Source of the DNA: Amanita rubescens
Lineage: Eukaryota > Basidiomycota > Agaricomycetes > Agaricales > Amanitaceae
Assembly: GCA_015039365.1 (NCBI GenBank)
Contig: WION01000531.1
Coordinates: 1-36,494, forward strand
Direction of reading: 5' to 3'
DNA: 36,494 nucleotides
Below are positions 1 to 10,119 of the stretch, one piece after another. The position numbers and the translations under genes are program-made. The notes beneath the pieces are model-generated. The model saw nothing but the letters and a program-made list of their open reading frames with translations. It ran no database searches and was not told where the DNA came from. Within the stretch, counting starts at the first letter, position 1, and every line of letters starts with the position of its first letter.

Positions 1-315
1 TGTTGACATGAGAATAGAAGACATATATACGTTATGGTTATCGACCTATCACATTGAAGATTGATAATGTGATGAGTCAGTCAATATAATTGATGAGTCA
101 AGTGCTGCGCAAAGCTATGCATTGCTGTACAATAGCTGTGCATTGCTGTGGAATGACGCCTTATGAGTCAAATATCTATGACTCATACTGATAAGACTCT
201 TTGTACTTATTTGTAGTTTAGTAGTATATAAACTGTACTCTAGTAGCGTCAATCCTCATCCTATTATCCTCTCTACTGTCTACTGTTGAGCCCCAGCTCC
301 AGTAAGCTCTTAACA
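1..315 (+). repeat. Putative solo LTR (left edge may lie outside the window)
   Basis: The stretch opens TGTTGACA and closes CTCTTAACA, an LTR-like TG...CA pair with short inverted termini. A TATA box (TATATAAA, 225-232) is followed by a pyrimidine-rich initiator-like region, the usual plan of an LTR promoter. No partner LTR or retroelement coding sequence lies next to it, so a solo LTR is the simplest reading. The start coincides with the window edge, so the true left end is uncertain. Confidence 0.4.
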
Positions 316-1494
316 ACTCCACACCACACTCGGTAAGTAGTACATTCCATGTACTGGACTGCGCTGCTCGCTAGGGACTTGTTACCCCTAGTTTCAACAA
401 ACAGTGAAAGGCGCACTTGAATAGGGCAGGGGCTCAGAGTCATTGTGAGAGTGCCTGCACTTAAGTACATAGTCTGAGCAAATTTGAACTCAAGCAGTTA
501 AGTTAAAGGGTCTCTGTGAGTGTGAGTGTGAGTATTTGTGTGACTTTCCAAATTTGGAAGTGTGGTGGTGCTTCTTTTGTTATCCGGACGTAGCGAGAGA
601 GAGAAACAGGACAAAGTACGTCGCATTCTATTCATTTTGTCTAGTGAACTAACATTGCTACCGTACACAGCAGTAGAACAATAGGCCATCAACAGCCCCC
701 ACCACGCTACACTCACACCCATGGCCCCCCTGCTCTCGCACTCATGATGGACTCATCCTTCCTTCTGTGGCAGTAGGACTTGCTTCGAAAACACACCACT
801 GGGAGTTCAATCCTTGTGAATATCCCGGTATACTAGGCTTTTAAATGCGCATTGGACAGGAAAACTTACCAGGAAACTCCACTTCCCTTCCAACCCATTG
901 GAGCAGAAACTCGACAGCGCAGCCTACACGCTGTCAGTAGGCTGGCTGTAGGAGCAGACATTGATGCGTAGTACTTCTGTGTGTGTATCTGTCGTCTGTC
1001 TTCATAAACCGGACTAACCCATACCAGCTCGCCCATCTATGCAGCACCCATCTCCACCTCCATGCCTGAGTCCATGTTCACTGCAGCTCCCTCAACTACC
1101 TTGTTGTGACAACATTGGACACACCTCAGTTGTTGGTGCCACACCACAGAAAACAGGTACGTTTGTTCATTCATCCTGAGCATGTCTGTATGCTCATAAT
1201 GAATATCACAGCTTCCTGAGCACATTCAAAAAATCATCTTCGTGATTGAAATTCCTCATGCCTGTTTACCACCTAGTGGAGTACTATTGTGGTTGGCCAT
1301 GTGAGCGAGAAGCACGACCGACGACATTTTAAGCAAACATGCTTCCCTCCCTTTGACGATGAAGAACTGGGAGTCACCATCTTCACCTTGCCCTTAATTC
1401 GGCCCCCCCCGCCTGTCATGCAACACTGCAGCTCACACCATGGCTCACCATCACCCTTACTCACACCTGCACCTGCACATGCAGAGACTTTCTC
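316..1494. other. Non-coding stretch, no gene seen
   Basis: Only short open frames with no recognisable motif are present. There is a GTGAGT-type simple repeat near 511-542. I see no transposon domain, RNA gene or convincing promoter. Confidence 0.5.
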
Positions 1495-1665
1495 TCCAGT
1501 TCACAGTTCGAACTGGTTCTACACCAGTTTGGAATTCCAGCAAAAACTCAGAACCGAGAACCGGACAGCCCCTGGCTGCCCCGAACCTGAACCGGAACCG
1601 GACAGAACTGTCAGTTCAGTTCAGCCAGTTCTGGTTCAAACTGAACTTCAGCATTGCTAGCAGAT
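1495..1665. repeat. Degenerate palindromic word repeat (GAACCGG/CAGTTC type)
   Basis: Short self-complementary words (GAACCGG, TTCAGTTC, CAGTTCTGG, GAACTGG) recur on both strands in imperfect order. The edges read as inverted versions of one another, and the right edge gives TAGCAATGCTG on the minus strand. The style matches the GGTC/GACC-rich elements at 13573, 23312, 25998 and 36382, although the words differ. An open frame crosses the patch but looks like a by-product of the repeat. Confidence 0.4.
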
Positions 1666-1796
1666 GAATGAGGGGCTCACTCACAAAACAGTTAGCATGA
1701 TCAGAAAGGGTGCTGAAAGCCCTCCAAATTGTGCCTTGGTAGATGCAAATCTGTCAAGAAATGGATGACATATAACATGATCAAGGTGACCCCCCC
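1666..1796. other. Non-coding spacer
   Basis: No motif seen. Confidence 0.4.
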
Positions 1797-1906
1797 TGTT
1801 ATGTTTGTTCATTCACAGCTAAATCAAGCTTAACTGGTACCATAGGTTCTGTTAAAACTAGACTGAGGTCTAGTCGTATATTTGTGTGTCTTTTATAGTA
1901 CAAGGT
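1797..1906 (-). repeat. Truncated LTR fragment related to the LTR at 22914-23311
   Basis: Read on the minus strand, this matches the right part of the 22914-23311 LTR: the block around ATATACGACTAGACCTCAG, then the ACCTATGGTACC block, then an end in CATAACA. About 97 bp present in the other copy (23163-23259) is absent here. The left portion of the LTR is missing, so this is a fragment. Confidence 0.6.
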
Positions 1907-2023
1907 TAGGCATCACGATGGGTTGCAGGACCCATGGTGGGTAACGGGTACGGGTCATGGCACAGGTACAAGTCACAGTCACAAGTCACAGTCACAGTGA
2001 CCCATCACCTGCCGAGTAACCCA
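1907..2023. other. GGGTAAC/GTCACAGT simple-repeat tract
   Basis: Repeated GGGTACGGGT and CAGTCACAAGTCACAGTCACAG words abut the outer edge of the Gypsy 3' LTR. It resembles the end of another palindromic-word element that served as insertion target. It has no coding capacity. Confidence 0.35.
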
Positions 2024-2024
2024 T

Positions 2025-2511
2025 TGAAACAATAAAGAGAAGGCCGACGTGGAACAGTGTTTGGCCAAAGGGGCTACGGAGGTCTGACCGAAGTGCTTAA
2101 GTGCGATAGAGTGCCGAGAGCGAAGGGGAAGGAACGGAACGGTGACCGAGTCACCGAGCGAGAAGGAGAATGGAAATCGGATGCAAGGGAATGAGAAAGA
2201 GAGCGGAAGTGAGACCGGCTGTATATTTGATGTCCAACTACTACAGACAATGCCGTATATATACTACGAGGACATGAGGCTTACCTGCGACGAGCCTTCC
2301 TCCGAGTCCGTTGGTCCGTGCGCGTCTAGGTGCCCCGTTGCGTTCGAATATCGCTCAAGTTGCGGGAATGGCCCTGTCGGAATGTGGCCGAAGGTCGTTG
2401 GCGCGAAGGTTTGACTTCGGAAGCTTCCGTGATGCGTGATGTGATGCCGAGAATCGGAATGCGGTGCGCTTCGGTGTTCGGTTCCAACGTAGCCGGAACC
2501 GGCTCGTTACA
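2025..2511 (-). repeat. Gypsy 3' LTR
   Basis: Ungapped match to 12063-12549. By my count there are ten substitutions, all transitions, nine of them CG versus TG or CA. A central palindromic TATA motif, GTATATATAC (2255-2264), could serve a promoter in either direction. In plus orientation this LTR lies directly upstream of the antisense Zn2Cys6 gene. Confidence 0.9.
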
Positions 2512-2527
2512 CCTCCTGGGGTCTTTT
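2512..2527 (-). other. Polypurine tract
   Basis: On the minus strand the 16 bases next to the 3' LTR read AAAAGACCCCAGGAGG. A purine-rich run here is where plus-strand DNA synthesis is primed in LTR retrotransposons. Its position exactly at the LTR edge supports the LTR boundary. Confidence 0.65.
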
Positions 2528-2621
2528 AATACTGACCTCCTGGTCAGGTCCGAGGAGATAAGAGGGCGATAAGAGATAGAGGGGAGTGGAGGGTGGGTTC
2601 TTCTCTTCCTCTTCTACAATC

Positions 2622-3812
2622 ATGTTGGCCGTATCCGCAGGCGGTGGGAGCAGTGTCATGAAGCTGATAGCGCGCAAGCTGGACAAGCACATCGAGGCGT
2701 TTGGCGAGCGGTTGCTGGATGTGCCAGAGGGGGAAGTAAACTTGAGCAATGAGGGGGATGTCCGGAAATGGCTAGAGCTGGCAAAGAACGACATGGTGAG
2801 TAAGGGGTACCTTGTCATTGGCGGAAACTAAATGTGTCCAGGAGAAGATCCGGACGTATAGCCGGGAGCTTGCAGATGCAGGGTCAACGACAAAGCTTGT
2901 TTCAGTCATCACGGATGGCCTCGTCCAGTACGATAAGCTCGGTGTTGGTCTATGAGAACTTAGTACAACGGTGAACCTGGCGAGGTCCTCCTCCGGGGTG
3001 AGTTTGCGTCCAGAGGACTCTGCGAGCCATATCAGTTCCGGTTCGGTTGCGCGAAGTAGCGTCCTAGAAAGGTCGTCGCATGCGGGTGCGCCTGCTGGCC
3101 GTCAAACTGTCCCAGAAGTGCCAGTCGTCGATTTCAAGAGACCTGCGCTGAGGCCTCGTACTACACGCAGTAAGGTCGCTCCGGCTGTCGGTTCAGAGTT
3201 GATTTCTCTTCAACAGGTACGTTGGTGATGGACTATGTCGCGGTCCCTCAGCTGATGCCCGAATCGCAGCGCTGCGAAACTTGCGTGAGGCTGAACAAGG
3301 CCTGTGTCTTCTCCAGTGACCATACGGCATGCGATCTCTGTCGAGCAAAGAAGGTAAGGTGCGCCATGCCTGGTGCGGATGCTCCTGTCGTGCGATCCTC
3401 AAGCGTCACGTCGTCGGCTGCTAAGAGCATTCCGTCGTCCTTGGCGCAAGGGGTAGGCGCACTTGGGGTATCGGGCTCGTCGGCGAAGACGCCGTCTCGG
3501 TCGGATAAACGGAAGGTCGAGGCTGGGAGTAGTCTGGAGGAGCAACCTCTGCGTAGGCGTAGCAAGACGGATCTGAAGGAGGCCGATGACGTGGAGACGG
3601 GCTCTGAAGGCGGTTCGGGAGCGGGCAAGACGAAGGCGGGCTACGAGGAGCGTATCGGCAGGCTGGAGAGGAAGCTGACGAGATTCCAGGACATTTACAA
3701 GCGGTCGGTGGAGGACTTGAAGGCAGACGTGAAGGAGTTACGGGAGGAGATGGCCGAGGAGGTTCCCCAGGCGAAGAGCAAGGGCAGGGGCAAGGGCAAG
3801 GGCAAGGCGTAG
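2622..3812 (+). pseudogene. Antisense Zn(II)2Cys6 / coiled-coil protein gene inside the Gypsy element
   Basis: A three-exon gene reads opposite to gag-pol. Exon 1 is 2622-2795, intron 2796-2841 (GTGAG...CCAG), exon 2 2842-3216, intron 3217-3251 (GTACG...TCAG) and exon 3 3252-3812. All junctions are phase 0, giving 369 residues with one in-frame TGA (2953-2955). Residues about 191-220 carry C-X2-C-X6-C-X8-C-X2-C-X6-C with Lys/Arg-rich spacing, the fungal Zn2Cys6 DNA-binding signature. A Ser-rich linker, a predicted coiled coil (about 314-353, for dimerisation) and a GKGKGK basic tail follow. Exon 1 lies about 110 bp past the LTR, whose central TATA could drive it. Known: Zn2Cys6 proteins are fungal transcription factors. 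Inferred: it may regulate its own LTR or be a captured host gene. The TGA follows a Leu codon and probably replaced CGA. The second intron is short at 35 bp, so its edges are less certain. Confidence 0.7.
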
Positions 3813-3922
3813 GATTCGGAGGACTCGGGTTCGGTGCTCGTCACGGGCTCCTGTAATAAGAAGTGATTAAACGAATGTACCTGTACTTTGTAGCGAAAAC
3901 TATATGCATATCCTCGGAGCAT

Positions 3923-6085
3923 TCAGAGTTCAGACTCGGGTAGGTCATCGACCTCCGTTAGTGCCTCATCAATGAAACCATCACCATCGCCGTCAGCGAG
4001 GGAGGCTTCGTCGGGCGAGTCGTGTGTCATCGTATAAAGCTCCTCATCGGATCTATTAAGTAATTGTGAAAGCCGCTCACCCGGTGCAATACTGCGTGAT
4101 CGGTAAGGAATTAAACATTTGGCTGCGTACCGTAACTTAGAAAGGGTTCCATTGGTCTCGGCGAGTATGTACAATCCTCCTTGGGTTTTCTGGATAACAA
4201 CCATCGGTCTGAGGTACCGGGGTTTTGTTTTACGATTGAGTTCCATATCGATCTTGTTATTACGGACGAGGACTAAATCTCCCTTCTTGAAGCGGAAGTT
4301 CTTGATCGTATGCTGGAAGCGCTGCTCAAGCTTGCGAACGGCGTTAAGCTGGGACTTGTAGACTTTGTCGCGGATGATTTTGAGATCGGCCGGACGTTTC
4401 TGTAGCTGTCGGGCACGGTGGGCGAGCAAGTCCTGTCTCGAGAGCTCGGATGTAATTGGCGGGCAAAGGTAAGTGGCTTCCGAGATGTCGAGGGGCAGCG
4501 TCGGCTCGGTTCCGTGGGCGATGAAGTATGGGCTGTAGCCGGTAGATGGGTGTATCGTAATGCGCTCGGCCCAGAATACGGATGGCGTGACTTGACTCCA
4601 CTTCTCGGGTTTACCGTCGGCTGCTTTGATGAGAGATTCTCGGACGTCAAAATGTCGGCGTTCAACGATGCCATTGGCCTGTGAGTTGTACGGGGATATT
4701 CAGATGTGGTTGATACCGTATCGGTGGCGGAGGACTTCTAGAGCAGCTACATATGGCGTTCCGTTGTCAGTGACAATGACTTCTATGGCTCCGTGGCGGC
4801 AGAGAATATCTTCGAATATGAACTTGGCGATAGCTGTTGCGTTTTCGGAGCGGAGCATTTTGTACTTGGGCCATGCGGAGAGAGAGCATCTTGCTTGCGT
4901 GATGTAGGTAAATCCGCCGGATGCTGGCATCTTCATGGTGTCCATGTGTACGATTCGGAAGAGACCTCCGGGCTCTGGAACAGTCGGTGGAATGTGTAGG
5001 CATTGGGCGTTTCGGATCTGGCAGTTATGACACATTCGGACGTACCACTTAACGTCGTAGTCAAGGGAGGACCACCAGAAACGGTCTCGGATACGAGTGC
5101 GAGTCGCAAAGATGCCTTTGTGTCCGGTGTCATCGTGTGCTTCCTGTATGATCTGTAGTTGCTTTGAATCGTTGAGGATGACGAGCTTGTGTCGGCAGTG
5201 ATCGTCTCAGTACCAGAGTCGGTCGCCTTGAATAAAGAATCGCTTGGCCTTGTTGAGCCATTGTCGGAATCGATCGGCTGACATGTCAGGCGGCCGTTGC
5301 GGGTTTTTGAGGTAGGCTTCAATCCTGAGTATGTCGGTGTCTCGGGCTAGCTGTTTTTCGGATCGGGAGAATATGTCGGGGCCGTCAGTTCCGGTGGCGT
5401 AGCATGTGGCGGTGAGGTGCGGCTTGAAAGTCCAGTTGGCGGCCTCGATACAGAATGCGTTAGCTTCGTCAATCCAGTCGTCCGGGTTGGAGTCGTCTGG
5501 AGGCTCGTCCTCTTCGGATACTCGGCACCTAGATAATCCGTCGGCGGGAGTGTGCTTCTTTGCGGAGACGTGGCGAAGTTTGAAGTCGAAGAGGAGAATT
5601 CCTGCTATCCATCTGTTAATCGTGTTATTCAGCTGGATATCCGGGTTATTGATCATTCCTTTAATATACTTAGCGTCCACCTCGACTACAAGATTTTTGA
5701 CGCCGATGATGAATATCCGGGTAGCCTTAAGTGCGCGGAAGAGTCCGTAAAGCTCGAGTTTGGCCTGGGAGTATCGTTGTTCTCGCTCGTTGAAGGTAAT
5801 AGATCCATAGTGGTTCGGATAGCGCTTTTTGTCGGGACCGATCTGCGATAGCCAGTAGCCGACAGCGTACCAGGATGAGTCGACGGCTAGGATAACCTCG
5901 AGAAGTGATTCGTAATTGATGCCTTGGATGGCGCTGCAATTGATAGCGATGAGCTTGAGGTTCTCGAAGGCGGCGATATGGTGACCAATAAATTCGAACT
6001 CGACACCCTTCCGTAGGAGTTCCGAGAGTGAGCGAGCGTGTTCGGCGTAGTCTTTGACGTAGATGCGGATGGTGCCCATAGTTCC
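3923..6085 (-). pseudogene. pol: Gypsy pol, C-terminal part: RNase H and integrase
   Basis: This continues the pol frame after the nested insertion. Once 6086-8577 is discounted it is in register with the reverse transcriptase part. RNase H shows AVDSS, KLELYGL, VEVDAKYI and a final HTPADGLSR. Integrase shows an H-H-C-C zinc site (HDDTGHKG ... CHNC), then a D,D-E core (HMDTM, VTDNGTP, NGIVERRH). The C-terminal domain has FKKGDLVLVRN and a GPY/F-like RYLRPMVV segment. The tail is acidic (DGDGDGFIDE). Two TGA codons interrupt it (5207-5209 and 4700-4702), each at a site where Arg fits. There is no TAA, TAG or frameshift. The final stop is next to the 3' end of the antisense Zn2Cys6 gene, so the two genes converge about 110 bp apart. 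Confidence 0.88.
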
Positions 6086-6194
6086 AGTACTTTACACTCC
6101 CCCCCCAGTCCGATTAGACTCCGACAGACTCCTAGGACTCCTATAGGACTCCTATAGGACTCTGATCACTTTCTGATAAAATGTAAAAAAAGGT

Positions 6195-6360
6195 AAAATG
6201 GTAGGAAACATGTTTGGCTTTGTTTGTTTATGTTTGTTTATATTAGGCATCTTAACTTGCAAAAGAAATCCAAAATCCTTAAAAATAGGGAACCATGTTT
6301 GGTATTGTTTATTTATGTTTATTTATATTAGGTATCTTTAACTTGCAGAATAAATTCAAA
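6195..6360. repeat. Two-copy tandem repeat inside the 2.5-kb element
   Basis: The segment AACATGTTTGGCTTTGTTTG...ATTAGGCATCTTAACTTGC recurs about 85-90 bases later in slightly changed form. The same words appear in the related copy at 13133-13550. It is non-coding. Confidence 0.5.
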
Positions 6361-7017
6361 AAAATACTGAAAAAAATGCGGAAAATCCATGTGATCCAGG
6401 TTATATAAGAATTATAAAACCAAACAATGGCAAACTTGACATATTTGCAAAATACTTTTCAGATGCAAGTGTGATCTTGAAAAATGCACACAAGGTCATG
6501 CAAGAATTAGGACACAAATCTGAGCCAAATTCTAGGTAAATGTAAAGGAATGTATCACCACTCCATGTGACCACCTGCAAAGCCATAGTTGAACCCAACA
6601 CAATTTGGGTGTGTCTGGCTGGTGATGATGAGTCAATGTAGTATGTGTGATCAGTTAGAAAGGGCTGGCAGTGGTGAAAGTCAGTTTCAGTAATGTGACT
6701 TGAGTGGTGAGTAGCTGCTGAGGTCAAGGACATTGGCAACATGCACATGGCAGTGGCTGCTGGAGGTGCAGTGCAGAGTGCCAGTTGAAGTGATGATCTA
6801 GTTTTAGTTCCACAATCCCACATGTTTGTTGCCAGCAACAACCAATGACTCACCACCAATCACCTATGATTGTCAATTTGTCATAGGTATGTAAATATGA
6901 GGGATTTGTGATTATGTATGTATTGAAGTCAAGGGGTGAAAGCAGGTGGAGATGAGTTCTTGGTTATTTGGTCGGATGGTATGGCACAGTGAGCTGTGGT
7001 TGTTAGAAGCATATTAA

Positions 7018-7255
7018 TAATTGTCTGACTGTCTGACTATCTGACAGGCACTGACAGATGCTAACACACTAATTGTCTGGTTGTCTGACTATCTAATAGG
7101 CACTGACAGATGCTGACACACAGATTATCTGACTGTCTGACAGACAGTGTTTCATAAGTTGTCTGACTTGTCTTCAGACTATCTAACCATCTGAGCAGTG
7201 AGAGACACTTAAGCATCAGATAACATCAGACAAGTCTGTGATCAGACTTTTGCTG
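7018..7255. repeat. TCTGAC-rich imperfect repeats
   Basis: TGTCTGAC, CTGACAG and ATCTGAC words alternate on both strands. A unit of about 52 bp (AATTGTCTG...GATGCTRACACAC) is repeated, then decays to the right. It lies in the middle of the 2.5-kb element and has no coding potential. Confidence 0.5.
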
Positions 7256-7956
7256 TGTTAGCTGATGTACTAAGCTTCCACACTAGAAGCATACGGTGGC
7301 AAAGTTAACTCAGCAATGGTTAACTCAAATACTAAGAGAACAGTGATGATAGAAATTGAACAGAGTGTGGACAATGATAGATAATTTGATGATGAGTAAG
7401 TAGAGATACATAAGTGGGTCTGTCACTTCCAAAACTAATCAGGCATGCATAATGTGGGAGTCAATACTATTAGTAACAGAATGGTGGCTCAGTGACATGT
7501 AATAGGCTAGTATCAACTTCAAGTTCCAATCACAGTGGCAGTGACATCTGGTGCCTGTGACCTGCCACACTGAGTGCCCTACTATGGATCATTATCAGCT
7601 ACCTCCAATCACAGGTACTATTAGTAATTTGAAGTTAAGTACAGTGCCTAGGCCAATATCAGTCAGTCTCACCTTTACTAGTACTATAACTTTACAGTTG
7701 TCCATGCTCTGTTCCAGAATTGCCTCAAACCTAAGACTATGATATTCTATTGTTTTACCTAATATGTTTGAAGTTTCTCTGACCCCACACCCCCAGTGGT
7801 TCAATTGTCTTATCAACATAACCAGGGGCCCTTGTACAAAGTCACAAGATGTTTTGGCAACCTATCAATTTTCTCTCCATTATATCTGAAGAATAAATTA
7901 CAAATATCTTGGGTTTGGCTCTGTTCTAGAGCATGATTCTTGCACCATCTTGATCA

Positions 7957-8235
7957 CATGATTTTTCCAGATTTTTCAAGATTTTTAGCAGCCTTTCAAT
8001 TTTTCAACATGAAGTGTTTAAAACAGTATTTTGCAAATATCTTGAGTTTGGCATTGTTTGGCATGTTAATTTCCACACTAATCTGATCGCATGATTTTTC
8101 CAGATTTTTCAAGATTTTTGGCAGCCATTCAATTTTTTAACATGAAGCGTTTAAAACAGTATTTTGCAAATAACTTGAGTTTGGCATTGTTTGGCATGTT
8201 CATTTACACACTAATCTGATTACATGATTTTTCTG
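7957..8235. repeat. 133-bp tandem repeat, about 2.1 copies
   Basis: Units begin CATGATTTTTCCAGATTTTT at 7957 and 8090, with a partial third at 8223. Each contains TTTGGCATTGTTTGGCATGTT. It lies near the right end of the nested element. Confidence 0.7.
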
Positions 8236-8577
8236 CATTTTTCACATTTTTTTTTCCAAATTTTCCCACGGTCACACAGTACTCTTGGCAAATGGTAGTA
8301 TTACAAATGAGACTACAAAGACTACATTAAAAAGCGCAGAATTGTCGGAGTCCTATAGGAATAGTCCTATTAGAGTCCTATGTCCTATTCGAGTCCGTCG
8401 GAAGGCTTCCTATTCATCCGATACCAGTCCGATTGAAAAATGTAGTGTTAAAAAATTTGTAATGTTAATGTAATCTTATTTGTAATAAATTCCGATGTGA
8501 CTCCTATAGGACTCCTCGGACTCCGATCGGACTCCGATCGGAATAGGGGGGGGACAGTAAAGACCTCCCATAGTTCC

Positions 8578-10119
8578 TAGAAAGCCTCTAACTTCAGTGA
8601 TAGATTCGGGGATAGGCCAGTTCTTGATCTTTTCGATTCATGAGTCGTCCGGAAGGCATCCTTCGTAAGTGCATTTGTGTCCGACGACGATAGCTTCTGG
8701 AATGCAGAAAAACAACTTCTTTCCGGAAAAGGTTCCACCGGCGTGTTTGACACGTTGGATAACTCGGTTAATGTTCTGGATGTGTTCCCATACGAAGCGT
8801 TGGATGCCAGAATTTTCGGGGATGGTCTCAAAGGTTCCGTCGGGGAGCTTGTAGCGGGTTTTCGGTCCTTTACAGGGGCAGTCGTCGACGAAGGGTTTGG
8901 TGACATGCGGAATTTCGTCTTGAAGGATATAGGTGAGGTCGCCGTGTTGGATCTGCATCGAGTTGGTGTATCCCATCGGAATAGACGTGAGGCGGAAGGT
9001 ACCGAGAGGCGTTTGGAAGGTCGTAAGATCTCGGGATTCGGTGGCAAGGCGGCGCTGGTCAAAACCGACGAACAGATCAAAGGTAGCGTAACATGAGTAC
9101 CCACCAAATGACTCGGCGAGCAGTTCTACGTTCGGCGGTTGTCCAGAGTCTTTGATAGTGATGGCGTTAAGCGGCTGTAGGTCGTGGACGATGCGCAATG
9201 ATTTCCCGTCTTTCTTGTAAACGCAGAACCAGCGGGACCGATAGGATGAGCTGGACGGTTCGTAGACTCCGGAAGCGATTTTGTCTTTGATGATGCGTAC
9301 GATCTCGTTGTATTTGCCAGGCGGAATCGGCATGTTCTTTAGCGTCCAGGGCACGTGTTCAATGGTCGGAATCACCACGGGGTCGAAGTAGTCGTCGGAG
9401 AACTTCCCTTTCTCTGCTTCGGTCCATGCGAAGCCTTCTTCGTGTATGCGGATCAGATGGTGGATGAGCTTTTCTTCTTCGGCAGTTAAGAATCCAGTGG
9501 GGTTGATATTTTGTGCCTGCATTCGTTCTTCGGTGTATCGGGTTCCTGGGGTAAAGTCCGGTGGCTGTGTCGGAAGGGTAGGGAGATCGGCGAGGGGATT
9601 GGATGGTATGTGGTGGATAATTCGGAATTTCTCGGGTAGCGTGGTAGCGACTGGCTTAATTCGGTTGGCGACTTTCTTATATGCTAGTGTTTCGGCGGCG
9701 GGGACAAAATTAAATTCGAGCTCTGTAGTACTGATATGTCCGTTGTAAGGTAAGAGTATATTACCAATCATTCTGGGTGCGGTCAACATGTCCAAGAAAT
9801 GCTCCTCCGACAAGTGGTATGGGTTGTCTCCCTTTCCAACTGTGTAAACGGTCGGCGCGTCAGTAGTTTCGGGCGTTGGTGTAGTGGCATCGGGGTCAGC
9901 GGGATTAGTGATCGTCGGTTGATTAAAGATGGTTGTGGGTGTGATATCGTGTATGTGCGGCGTAGTTGTATGTACGTTTGGCAGTTCTTCATTATTGACA
10001 TGTTTGGTGGGCGACTGCGGATTCCGAGCGTCTCGTCTCCGTGTGGGCAATTCATCGACAATTAAAAACCCGTTTTGATGGTATGTGCTCCGCATGTGCT
10101 GCGGGACGATCTCGGGCAT
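8578..10119 (-). pseudogene. pol: Gypsy pol, N-terminal part: reverse transcriptase
   Basis: The protease frame overlaps this one by 58 bases and is joined by a likely -1 frameshift. After a long Pro/Thr-rich N-terminal region, the reverse transcriptase core shows IVHDLQPLN (about 310-318), the first catalytic Asp in ATFDLFVGF (about 345-353), PMGYTNS (about 381-387) and the catalytic F-V-D-D box (about 410-413). A conserved VVGHKCTYEG segment lies beyond the catalytic core. A TGA (8638-8640) falls after PDDS, where Arg followed by IEKIKNWP would be usual. The frame then stays open to the nested insertion at 8577. The enzyme copies the element RNA into DNA in virus-like particles. Confidence 0.88.

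Larger units (their letters stand above)
6086..8566. mobile_element. 2,481-bp non-autonomous DNA element with 11-bp target duplication
   Basis: The termini are imperfect inverted repeats: AGTACTTTACACTCCCCCCC on the left and, on the reverse strand, AGGTCTTTACTGTCCCCCCC on the right. Subterminal palindromic words (GACTCCTATAGGA, TCCGATCGGA) crowd both ends. The flanks carry an exact 11-bp duplication, CCCATAGTTCC (6075-6085 and 8567-8577). Removing the element and one copy restores the Gypsy pol frame across a conserved F-L-G-T-M-G segment. No transposase is visible; the internal open frames are short and AT-rich. A 9-11-bp duplication suggests a Mutator-like element, but I cannot assign the superfamily. 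A truncated relative begins at 13133. Confidence 0.85.

Noticed and set aside
1289..1660. 123-codon plus-strand ORF
   Set aside because: Its second half is a translated palindromic repeat, it has no motif, and composition explains the open frame.
3222..3812. Zn2Cys6 ORF as an independent host gene starting at 3222
   Set aside because: It lies wholly inside the Gypsy element, and phase-0 introns link it to upstream exons at 2622 and 2842. The ATG at 3222 falls in the predicted intron.
6401..6859. 152-codon minus-strand ORF in the nested element
   Set aside because: Low similarity to any protein pattern, AT-rich and overlapping repeats; the related copy at 13133 does not keep the frame.
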